64,000 bases of DNA from contig JACCIC010000166.1 of NCBI GenBank assembly GCA_018907035.1, positions 761,501 through 825,500 of the forward strand, given 5' to 3'. The notes beneath the pieces were generated by a model. That model was not told the origin of the DNA and made no database searches. It saw only the letters and a list, made by a program, of their open reading frames with translations. A program made the translations under genes and the position numbers. This document shows, one piece after another, positions 13,451-26,118 of this stretch. The stretch comes from Sycobia sp. Sy_11 (Eukaryota > Arthropoda > Insecta > Hymenoptera > Epichrysomallidae). Within the stretch, counting starts at the first letter, position 1. Every line of letters begins with the position of its first letter.

Positions 13451-14240
13451 TGCTTGGGCAGTACGTATAAAATTATGTGTAACACGGGCGTTTTAAAAAA
13501 CTGTTTATTTCTATCGAATTAAACTATATGCGTTAGTTATTTATTCTCGCTCGTCCCAAACTCAACACCATCGTGCTCCAATATCAAAATTCTCATATGA
13601 TCGCTTAATCTGGATTTAATAAACTAATTCGACTTAGTTATAAAATATGTTAAATCACAGAATTCGTTTGGATATTTTACTTTGTTCTATAGTATTCTTA
13701 GATAACTGGAATTGAATGGTCACAGTCTAGATAAACTTATCTTAAATACTCTATGCTTTTACATTTTTACAAGTTACAACATTTTTTTTTTTAAATATTA
13801 AATTTTTATACAATTTAACAAATACAATTGCAAGAATTAATAGAGCGCAATATAATTTTCATGCCATAGACTACTTTCTTACGTGCTTTATATAATAACA
13901 ACATTTGCATCGTGACATTGAAATGGTACTGTATAGTTAAGATGATTAAAAGTTGTTAAATTTTCTAAAATTCTAACAAACTTTATACACTAAGTCAGTT
14001 ATATTCCTTTCGATTATTATTTTAAACCTAAGTAATTAACTAAATAGTAATATATGACTTTATTATAATTTCTCTAATCGATCTGAAAAAGCTTGCAACT
14101 TTAACGAAAATCAACGGAAACGCCGTTTAATTTTTTAAACAAACATAAATAAAAATTTATGGACAGTATAACCATTCAATATATATAATAAATTTTTCTA
14201 TAGTATTTACCCCTATAATTATTGGCTGTTTAATACATTA

Positions 14241-14433
14241 AACTCTTCATCCTAACCTACAAATCGCACTTATGCCGCTTGATTTCGGCTCGCATGAGGA
14301 CAAAATATAGTCTTTACCTTGTACGAAAAGACTTCTTTACGAACATCGTTACAATCCTCGGCTTCGCCTCAGGCCGTAAACCTCTGGTTTTGTCAATAAA
14401 GTCTTTCCGTACCCGATAAGAAATGTACTATTA
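14241..14433 (-). repeat. Dispersed repeat B, copy 1
   Basis: The reverse complement of this stretch matches 55,541-55,700 over its whole length with indels and substitutions. Shared blocks include AATAGTACATTTCTTA, TTGTAACGA(T/G)GTTCGTAAA and CAAGCGG...GTGCGATTTGTAGGTTAG. No coding capacity was seen. The family is unknown to me. Confidence 0.6.
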
Positions 14434-14505
14434 TACTAATAACATCAGCAGTGAAGATATAGTATAACATACAATTTATTGCGTATAATTACATTATTAT
14501 TCATG

Positions 14506-14507
<2 letters not shown>

Positions 14508-14543
<36 letters not shown>
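14508..14543. repeat. (TA)n microsatellite
   Basis: A pure TA tract about 90 bp before the acceptor of the first recognisable anoctamin-8 exon. The TTTCAG directly after it is an unused acceptor-like site. Confidence 0.9.
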
Positions 14544-14545
<2 letters not shown>

Positions 14546-14631
14546 CAGGATATTATTTATTATTGATTCAAATCACGTTTCCAGAATAAATCAATTTCTA
14601 AGAGCTAACATTATCTCTCTATTTCTTGCAG

Positions 14632-14792
14632 GAATGTGATGTCGTTATGATGTTCCCAAGCGGGAGCAACGATGAAACTTTAATGTGGCTTCTGGGACGC
14701 CTTAGAACAGGATCTCCAGGATTGGTAGTTCATGTGCGACATCATACCTCGTCAGATAGTTACGGATTCTATTTGACAGCGCCATTCTCGGG
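14632..14792 (+). CDS. Ano8: Ano8 exon a: N-terminal cytosolic domain
   Basis: Residues 1-53 of the visible protein. The acceptor is TTTCTTGCAG and the donor is GTGAGA (phase 2). It encodes ECDVVMMFPSG, TLMWLLGRLRTG and VVHVRHH, matching the ANO8 domain that starts NCDVLMTFP in vertebrates. The phase-0 start and the lack of an initiator show that at least one exon lies upstream. Confidence 0.93.
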
Positions 14793-17700
14793 GTGAGAGA
14801 GGGTCGAAATTACGATCTAGGATTCGCTCGATCTATCTAATTGTTTCTCTACATTTAAATATTAGTAAAATTAACCTGACTCAAACTTCGCGATTAACGA
14901 CCATTCATACGATTGATTTTCTGTCCAACACGGCGTTGGATCAGAGCAACGATACAAACAACATCAACAACTAAAAGCAAATACACAGCTAATTGTTTTT
15001 TCCAATTTAAACTCGACAGTTTATTAAAAGCGGCCGAGGAGGTACACCTACCGAAGCGATTGCGCCAAGAGTACGGCGGCGGCCTCAAGGAGTTCGTCGG
15101 CGCCGAGGCGACCTGCTTCGAGGGGAGCGACGACGAGTCCCTGTTTTTCACGACGCAGGAGCGCCAGTCGCTGGTCCTGCATCTCTTGCACACGCTGAGG
15201 GCCGGGCCGCACGACCTCAACAGTTTGCCGGGCCTCAAACTCGTCGAGGGCCAGGCGATCATTCCCAAATGCCTTTCCGCGGGCATGATCTCCCAGGTTT
15301 GATTCCATATAGATCCGCTGCACCGACCACGCGAACTTTGGCTCCCGTGTTTTTATATATATAGTTTCCAATATATTTTCTGACGTTTATTCAGTTTCGC
15401 AAATTCTGAAGTTTTCATCGATATCTTATAATGCTATCTGTTCATAATATAATATTTATTTAAACAGTTGCAACTTGTAATGTTTCTACGGATAATGTTA
15501 TTTAAGGAAATCGACGTTTAGAACATATCTGAGTTCTTCTTAAAGATGAAATAATATATAGCAATCCTTAGCAAGTCTAGTCACACAATCGTTAGGCCTA
15601 CACTATAAATTGCACATAAAATCTTGGTAGAAACACTACTACATTTCCGATTATTAAATTTTTTTATCAAAAATTTAGCATCAGTAACGTTACCTGTTAC
15701 ACAAATGATATCATTACTTATAAAGCATAAATAAATTAATAAATTAAAATTACATTACATTTTTAATCTAAAACGAAACTACTAGGAATATATTTGCAAA
15801 TGAACCAAGTGATTTTTTTGACAAATAGTAAATTTCCTTGAAGAGACATGATTAAATTTCAATGATTGTTGATTTTATATTCAATTGTGTTATTACATAG
15901 TCTATTAATTTCTCTTTTTCTACAATGTTTAGAATGAATAAATGTAGATAAATTCAATTTTGATTATTCTACTTTAACCTAAATAAACTGCGAGAAAGAC
16001 ACAAGCATTGCCGGTAATCATGCAATTACTTTATTCTGATTATCGCATTTATTTAAATCATACTACGTTCATAATTTGTAGAGTTTCCCTTAGATTTTAT
16101 CACTGAGTAAAGAAGTTTATATCTGCTCGTCTTTAATTTGATTTTAACTTGGAAATCTTCTAATTATCAAACATTTATTTTCTTTCATTTGAACATTACT
16201 TCAGAATTATTTCAAAGTTTTCAACTAAATTTGAGACCTTATAAATGTTGCTTTATCAAAGAAGTTCTTTATTAAGCCAAATTATTAAAGAAGCATCATG
16301 AAAACATTGAATAAAGTATTTTCTAAATAACATCAGTTTTAAATTAGACATACTGTCGTAAGTAGATATTAATAGAAATAAAATTGATCGATAAAGCCGA
16401 TATTCGTTTAGCTTTCCAAATACGGGGTTTTCATATATCTGTTTTTGCACTTCAGCTACTCATTCGACGATTTGAAGCAAATCGGAAGGAAGAAAGGTTT
16501 CATTTAATCCAACATTAAGAGTAGTAAATCGAGTAAAAATTCACTTCGATCCGCATAACTTTTTCTGCGCAGTGCGAGTATAAAATAAAATTGAACATCA
16601 AATAGAAACGATGTTATCGAAAAATTCAATTAATCAAACCTTAAAGCTGAGTTTTTTTATCGATAAAAGAGCCTTTTCGTCAAAAGGAGCCAAATCGTGC
16701 ACACTTAACGCTCAGCTAGTTGCTCGAAATTGGAACGATCGCGCTTTGATGCAGGTCTTCCCACTTCATGAATTGCCGGCACTGGAGAAGCTGCAGAGGT
16801 CGTGGGTTCGCGCGTTTCTCAGCCCCCAACCCCTGGACGACATCTGCAGGTACTTCGGGGTCAAGATCACAATGTACTTTGCGTGGCTGGGCCATTATAC
16901 CACCGCCCTCATTGTTCCAGCTGCTGTAGGTGTCATATACTGGGTGAGTGGCGCGTACGTACAGAGAGCGACGACTTAAATCGGGCTTTCTAAGAAACAA
17001 TGCTTCCGTGACTTCAGCCCTTAGAAACAATAGATTCTGCGCGAGTTATGCGACACTTTATCGACTGGAGAATAATTTTACGGGAAAAGTAGCTTCGTGT
17101 AAATAATGATGATAAAACAGCCGATTACTTATTTTTAGCTTCAGCCAATACTTTCGATAAATTCACGCATTGATGTATGCGTAAATAAACAATTATTTCT
17201 TTCAATTTATTTTTTATCAATAGGCAGAAGTATCCAATTGTGCTAAATAAAACTAACTTTTTGTTTTAATAAATTAAACAACGAGGATTGTTATTTATCG
17301 CAAATTTTAATCGTTATTACAAAGGTAAAAAATAGGTGATAAGCAGTCTCATATTTATACGTACGCTTGATTTATTTTATAAAAACTAGTTCTTTGCGAT
17401 TCAACAATTGACAAATTGACAAATATTTATTACGTATATCGAACCGAAAAAGAAATCGAAAACCACGATATGCGAAAGTAAAGTACAATGCTGTGTATCC
17501 CCATCACCAGGTCGGCATCATCGGAAGGAATCAGGCGGTGGAGGATGTGGCCTACGTTCTATTCTCAGTTTTCAATGTGATATGGGCGACCGTTTATTTA
17601 GAGACGTGGAAGCGCAGGGGCGCGGAGCTCGCTTACAGATGGGGGACGCTCGATCAAAGAGACGATTTGTTGCTGGAGCCAAGGCCGCTTTTTACGGTGA

Positions 17701-19152
17701 GCTCGTGCATAAAACAAGAATTCATGGCGCGCGCGCGCGCGCGCACGTATTTATTGCATCAAAACAATACTGAGTTCTATTAATACCGCTTATGTCAAAA
17801 TGTTCATACCGCAATTGTTTCCAAGAATGTTAAATATCTAGACCATATGCTAAAGAAGTATTTCAAAATACAAATAAATATTGGTCACTGCTATTAATTG
17901 CTCGCATTTCAGGCGTATTAAATTTAATACTTTTTCAAATGCAATAGTTAAAAAATAACATTTCCTTATCTTATTTTAAGTCGTATTGTATACATTATAG
18001 TGCAATTTCACTAACTATAAAAGATTGTTTTTAAACATTTACTTGTTTTTCAACGTAGATATTGTCAAAGTCTGATTGGAACTCGAAAATATCAGTTATC
18101 AGCTTTTTAACAATTTAATACCGTTAACATATATAATTAGCAAATTACCAAAATAACGAGAAAAAACTTTCGAGAAGAACTCTAAAAAGTATCCTCAATG
18201 TACAATACATTAAAGTCCGTCAAAGAGCAGTAAACCTATTTGATTGAAAAAAACCCTCAAACTTCACCCTGAATAAAACGTTTTTCTTTCATTCCCATGA
18301 GCTGGCAAAAGCTTTTAAAAAAAATAAAGCCCTCTGTATTTATTATTAAGGCGTTTATACGATTACAGTTTTTTACGTCGATCTATTGCATTTTTTTATT
18401 CCTTATAAAAGAGTGGTTCTGATCCGTTAGCAATCAACGAATTAGCACTTTCAGCGTACATATCTAATATATATTTTATGTACTTTAATAGACATAGAAA
18501 TCAAAATCCTTCCCAAGGATTAGGCTTGATCTGTTTTCTCATAATTACGATTCTATTTCTAATTAAACATGTTAGTAATCCATCTAAATTTTTGATCAAT
18601 CAGAAATCAGACTAATATTAAGATTTATTACACTTTTTAAAAACTGTTTTAAACTCTGTTTAAAATGTGCGTTATAAATCGAACAACGAAATTTAGCATT
18701 AGAGTTGTCCAGAAACTTTTTTGAAACCTCGTATAAAATCTAGTAAAAATGATTTATTGCGTTCAGTTTTGTCAGTCTCGTATTTAATATGGTATTGTGT
18801 TTTTTTTCAAATTTCATTGATCCTATAGTGACTTGGTCATTTATCATCCAATGGTGATATATGACCACGTTTAAATCCAGCAGTTTTTTTAATGTCAATA
18901 ACGAGGAAAAGCTATTGCTCTGCGTGGAATGCTAAATCTTTCTGTACTTGGACACTCGAATTAATTCATTCGAAATAAAAAGTATATTTTATACACTTCC
19001 TGAATTTCATATTATATGTTGTCGAGGGAATAATAGTTGAAAAGAAATAAAAACTGATAATATATCGTTTTTTCCAGGCCAAGAACATTTTTAACGGCTT
19101 CCATAAATTTTTATCGAATACTTTATATTTTATTCGCAGGAAATCAGAATAA

Positions 19153-19193
<41 letters not shown>

Positions 19194-22100
19194 TTGATTT
19201 TACATATTTTAAAAATATACGATGTAAAATAATTAAGAAAAAGCTCAAAATTGATATATATTTCTTCATAATTCAAAACTCTTTTACGTTAAATAAGAGT
19301 TAAAATAAATATTATCTTTTAATATATTTTATATAATGGCGAAAACTTGCAATACTATTTCTCAAAAGAAAAAGTGGTCGTTTGAAGAAATCGAAATGTT
19401 TGATAAACGGAGGCCTGCTATCGTCTCGAAACAACTTTGCGTTTCAGGGAACTTTGGAGATTTCACCGGTGACGGGGAGGCTAGAGCCCACGTATCCCAG
19501 GTGGAAGAGGAACGTCTTTCGTTACTTCGGCAGCGTGCCGATAGTCGCTGTTTGCTTATTCTTCGTTTTCATAGTCATGATCGTCAGTTTTCAAATTCAG
19601 GTAAGTGTAAAGCCATCGCGCCGCGGCCAAAAATTTCGACATCAAAAGCCGTTTTCTATAAGCGCTAGGAGATTAAGTGGAAGGTTCGACGAGTGAGCAG
19701 GTCTGGCACCAAAATTAAAACAGAATATAGTCAAAATAAAATAAAAATAAAATAATAATCAATAACAATCAAAATTTCTATTGTCATAATATATATAATT
19801 TTTATTTATTCTACTGTAGGACTAGTGTTTTGAGATATATACCGAAGTTTGGATAGATATAAGATTGGTCCTCATTGTTGAAACTAAAAAAGAGACTTAG
19901 AATTATCCTTTACATAGAATATTTTTACAAATACATAACGTATACGAGTTGTCGTGTTCTAAAAACTTGATTTTCTAAGGTTTCGATTTCAATCGATGTT
20001 TAAAAATACTATTCTCTTAAATTTATTTATTTAGAATAAATTTGTATGTAATAAATGTATATAATATAGTATAGTAAATAAATCTTCGATATAAATATAC
20101 AAAATCAACGTTATATATTTATAATGATTTGTGTATAACGTTTTTTAAGTAATGTACTTTTAGTTTCAACATTTACAATTAATATTGTTACATGGGAAAA
20201 TGCAAGCTTCAGAAAACCGAAGCGAACAATGTTTGAAAATGCTAAAATAACCATGTAGAAAATGTTAACACGAAATTCGTCTTGAAATTTATTTTGGAAT
20301 GTGAAGATCAGGAGTGTGATAGAAATAAATTTGTTTAATTACGTAACGAATAATACTTATATTTGAAACAAATAGCGACGATAATGTTCGATTTAAAAAC
20401 TTTATAGAGTCTACAGAGTCGAATTAGAAAATCGATTGAGCGGACACGCCGCCCTTAAATTACAACATTAAAAAAATCATTCGAAATCTGTTATAAACAT
20501 TCAAATATATGTCAAATGCTTCTTTATATTTCTGTAATTTAAAGGTGGTGGACGGTTAAGTCGCGCGCAACGCTGATGAGCAAAGAAGCTCGTGGCAAAG
20601 CCTTAGCCTTAGCTTATATGCCGATCGAGAGCCGTCGGGCGAGCGGCGAGCTCGCGCAGTCGAGTGTGCGCACAGGGTGTGAATCCTTGAAAAACGCGCG
20701 GAGAATCGCAAGCGAGTGGGGGAAGGGGGACTGCAGGGTTTGTTTACGTTTTGAAACTGCTCGCGCGAACTTCCAGGAATTCGGTCAAAACATTTCGGTT
20801 GATCGAATTTTATTCGGTCTCATTCGACGATTCGAAGATGCTCGAAATTCGGAGGCGAAAATATATGCATGCATTCAGCGAGCAGCCTAAAACGCGCTTA
20901 AGGATGTTCGAAACAAGAAGTCTAATAATAAAGAAAAGACTTGTTATTAAATTAGTTAATAATTAAATCACTTGTCCCCCCAAACACGGCTTTCCAAACT
21001 TGGGTACATTCACAATAATTATATCGATAATTGAACTATCGTATGCATTGTATCTTTGTATTGTATTGTTAGAAATAAAGTAAAAAAAATACTAAATTGA
21101 ATAAAACATAAAACGTATTACTCACATATTATTATTCATTTTCATGCGTTTACCAAATTCGTCTTTTTTTCATCATTGTTTGATATTTATAATTTCCAAC
21201 GTTAATTTTCATATTTTGAGAATTAATTTCAATTTGTTCTTTTCTACAAAAATATTATTAAAATAACGTTTATTAATTTGGGCTATTTATTATGAAGAAA
21301 ATAAAACAAGTATATACGTTACTATCATAATTAATATTATGTTGAAACGAAAAGGACTGGTGGGACGCGCGGCTGGAGGCCGCCGGTTATGGATTTTGGC
21401 TTAGCTACGTGCCGAAGGTGCTGCTCGCCGTCGTGATCGCCCTGATGGACGAGGCTTACTTCAAAGTCGCCGTCTGGCTGAACGATATCGGTGAGCTCGC
21501 CCATATGCATTTATGTATATATACTATATATATATATATATATATATATACATCTTTCATCTACTTACTTCCCTATCTAATATCGCCGAAACCTTCACGT
21601 CGTAATGAAATCTCATTTGAAACGCAAACTCGCACAAATACACAGATTTCGAATAATTTCATCTTCGCAGATCGACGCGATTTCTATATAATACGACTTT
21701 ATAATTTACATTTACTGCAATCGTATTGTTATATTCATACTGATTTCTTATTTTTTGGCTTTTTTTTATTTCTTTCGTAAATAACTTGTCAATTCGGTAT
21801 AATGATCCGATAACTTTTAACTCCATAGAGTTTTACTTTTCAACACTGTTTTGTAAATAATTTCATTACTCAATTTAACAATTTTTATAAGCTAAATTTT
21901 TTATGCACGTCATAGGCTACTTTATAGAATTCATTCGAATATTTAACTATTCTGTTTACTGCTTAGCTTTTTACATAGAAACTTGAAAAGGGTTGAGAAC
22001 TGTGCATAAGAATAAATTTTACTAGTTTGCTAAGTATTTATTGTTAATTAATTACAGTTTAATCAATTAACTAAACAATTTAACCTTACATTTATAGTTT

Positions 22101-23209
22101 TATTTTTGACAAGCAGTTTTACCTGTAATTAGAAAATCTAAAAAGTGAATGGCAAATAAATATACAAAATAAATGTATCTTCTGTAGATAAATAGTGAAA
22201 GAAACTTTTTTGCCATATCGATTCAAATTTGACGTAACTTGATTTTATAAAATTAACTGCCCAATTAGATTTAACAGTATCCTTATAAAATGAAGTTCTT
22301 CTCTTTTCAAGATTAATTTAGAGATAAAAATTTGATCAACTAGAACACTAAATTGCATCTAAGGTAGAAATAGATTCTATGGTTTTTTCGTATGTTGGAT
22401 GCAGAAAATTATCGCCTTGACACCGAGTACGAGAATCATCTGATCTACAAAGTGGCGCTGGTAATGAAATGACTTTAATCGTTCTGTGACTTATCGCCAT
22501 TGATGTATATTATTTGCTATTTGTTTATATGCAATGCACTTATATGCTGAGCGTAGTCAAACATTTTTGTCACACTCCAAATCGGCGATTAAGAATAATT
22601 CGTTAATAAACGTTCCAGTTTTAAATTACAAATCTCGTCAAAGAAACGCAATTACTTTTGCTCATAGTCCTGTATATAAAAAATTCTATAAATCGCATTA
22701 ATAATTTAAAATTATGTTTTTAGATTTAAATTACAGTTTTATGACTATCTTCTTGATCAAAAAATAATATCATATTTTGATATTGGATTGAAATTAATTA
22801 AAATTAATCATATTGAAAAGGAAAGTTCGATAATTTATGCTATCGGTTGTACAGCTATTATTAACAGAATACATTACTAGAGTGTAATATAGAAACTTAA
22901 TAGTGTCTAATATATAGATTACAGCCTAAACGGCTGTCGAATCTTTCCTAAAATCTTGCAGTTTTAATAAAACGAAAAATGTTGCGGATCGATTATTGCG
23001 CCTCGGTATGCGCTCGTGTATATTTGCAGAATTTCAGTCCGTTTGAAACCGTAGGGATCAAAGCCGTGAGGAATAAAAAACGAGATTGCCCTTGAAGATT
23101 CGAAAGCGATGTGGGTGAAGTCTTGAAAAAGAGCTCTCCTCTCTCTCTCTCTCTCTCTCTCTCATCTCAGAAAAGGAGGAGAGAGAGGGAGAGAGGAGTA
23201 TATGTGAGA

Positions 23210-23251
<42 letters not shown>

Positions 23252-26076
23252 AGAGAGAGAACGCTTGTCGACATACTTAATTGCAGCTTGGCTTGGCAAA
23301 GACCTAACATGTAGTGTAGTAGAGCTTCACACACACACACACACATATTATATGCATACATGTGAATCTGCTTTTATTCAATTAATAATAATGATAGAGG
23401 TAACTGTAATATAGTAAATAACAAAAAAAATTCTATCGATGCAATTATTTTAAACTATATGTGTATATGTGAATGATTTTAATTCTGAAATTAAATACGA
23501 AGTAAAAAACGGTATCATTTTCACCCCAAAAATTTTTGACACCAGAAATTTGATTTCTCTGAAAATTGAAAATATTTACATTCGAATTTATATTATTTGC
23601 TACTTAATTTTTCCCAGTACTGAATATCTTCTTCTTGTTTTTGTGTATAATTTAACTATCATTAAAAAATATAAACTTCTAATTCTCTTATTTGCTTTAA
23701 ATATTTATTTCGATTATCCTTGAAATCAATGTTAATTCATTCATTTTTTTTGCCCTTTATATTTTATTTTTACTCCTAACATTGAACGCTGGCTTCAATT
23801 TTTAACTGGTATAGACTGTTAATTGTTTGCAATTGAACATTTATAATTTCTTTTTTATAATTTAAATATCGTATATTTAAATAAATAAAATTCGTTTAAA
23901 AAATTATTAATCTTTATATGTTTGTAAATTAATTAATTATATGTAAACGATATGAGTGCATATAATTAAATCATTGCTTATGCGTTAAGTATATGGTTTT
24001 ATTTCTTACTTTTTCAAAAAAGCTTTTCAATAGTAATTTGCAAAATATTTGTTGTAGAAATTATGGATACTGAATGTATACACAAGAAGAAAAATATACA
24101 TCAATAAATTAAAATAATATAATTCTTTTTTCAATTTACAGTTTCAATTCGTCAACTCTTTTCTGTCATTATTTTACATTGCGTTTTACATTCAAGATCA
24201 AGAAAGACTTAAGGAGGTAAGTTACTACTTTGTAAAAATGGTAAATGTATATAATTTAACATTATTTTATTAAAAATATATGTATCCACGCATTTATATT
24301 TAAATTAAATAATTAAATTTTTTGGAAAAATATTTATTATTATTTTCACAGATTAAAAGTTTCTTAAAAAATGTATTATATATAGTTGAGAACAGCATTT
24401 CATGAAATATAAATATTATCAAATAATATTTAAGAAAATATTCATCATAGCTTCGCTTATTATAAAATATATATGAAATGAATGGAACGGTACTGCTGTC
24501 TAAGAAAGATAGGTTAAGGGAACTAAGACTTTATGAATTTGCGCCAATCCTGGCTAATTTTATTCGAAACCGAGCATATAGCAGGTGGAATAAGTAAAAA
24601 TACTTTTAATTTTCTATAATTCTATATTTTATATACAGTTTTGTCTTAATAAAGGCTCAAAGCATATAAAATAGCTAGAAACGTGAGCACCGATTGATAA
24701 AAAATTTATGGCTTTTTGAAATATCTTTTCTAACAGACATACCATTGCGTTCATTTATTTCCACCCTCTATGCTTCGAATTGGAAGGTATATTTTTTCTT
24801 ATTTTGCAAGGCTAATCAATGCGTAAAACTATTACTCAATTGTTGTAAAGCATCTACAGCAGCGAAGTTTGCTTTTTTTTTACAAACTTGAACAACAATT
24901 ATACTCATTTATGAGCCGCGATGCATGATTAAAATTTTCTTTTCAATTTTAAAATTATATATAACTATTGTATATATGTGGACCTATAGGCCCCAAAGAA
25001 GCGAGAGCAATATCAAACAAACGCGCACGCGCGCACACATCAAACTATTAAATATATTCATCGGTCTTACAGTTCTATTGGAATGACAGTGAGACTGTTC
25101 TTGTTTATCATCACTACCGTAAAAACTGAAATATCAAAAATTGTCATGGATACAACTAGCCTAAAAAAATAATCGTTAGCAAAGAACAATCTGAATGCCT
25201 CTCAACCGACTGATCTACTCATATCACATTAAGTCGAGTCCAACGTTTCAGATCGTTTATTATGCTCTCCTCATCAGGGACTAATATTGTACTTTTGCAT
25301 TTTGATTGTACTTTTGCATGTTTTTTATGTTCGCGACAATATTATATATCCTAAAATTTATAAAAACTTGCGATTATGAAATTTATTTAAATTTGCTGGC
25401 CATTATTTTTTTAAGGTTGTTGTAGCCAAAACAATTTCATATTTTAGATTCCACTGTAGCGATGTTAAATAAGGATAGTCCGACTGTCATTCGAATGGCC
25501 GACGAAAAGAGTTAATAATTTCTTAAAAAAGGAGTCAACATAAATATTTTTAATGTTAGCATATGCACAACTACTTAAATTGCGTCTTTACCCGCCCCTC
25601 CCTCCCCCACAGCAACTGGCAGCCCTGCTGATCGCGCGCCAGGTGATCGGCAACCTGAAGGAGTCGGCGGTCCCCTACCTCATCGAGCAACTGCGACTGG
25701 CCAGGCTGAGCTTCGAGCTCTTCGGCGCGCTGAGCCCGAGCGAGGCCCGCTCGCCGCCCGGCGATATCCCCGCGGACGCCGGCGCTGCTACGGCCGGACC
25801 GGGGCCAGGGCCGGGGCCTGCGGTCGGGGTGCCCGCGGGCAGCGCCAGCACCGAGGACGAGAAGGAGCCAAGGGGCAAGCAGCCGAGGAACGTCAGCCAG
25901 GCGGAATTGGAGAGTTCGCTCTATAGAGTAGGACACCCAACTAATTCTCTACTTAGTGACGTTGCTTTCAAGGTTTGATCTAGACTTAGCTGATCTCTTT
26001 CTTTTATTTCGTTTCTCATCAATCGTATCTTGTTTATCCCATTTTTTTCTACTTTTTTATATTTCTTCAATGTTTA

Positions 26077-26118
<42 letters not shown>

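Noticed and set aside
16611..16754. In-frame ATG upstream of anoctamin-8 exon c as an alternative start
   Set aside because: The upstream residues have no family resemblance and the acceptor fits the conserved junction; the open frame is probably chance.
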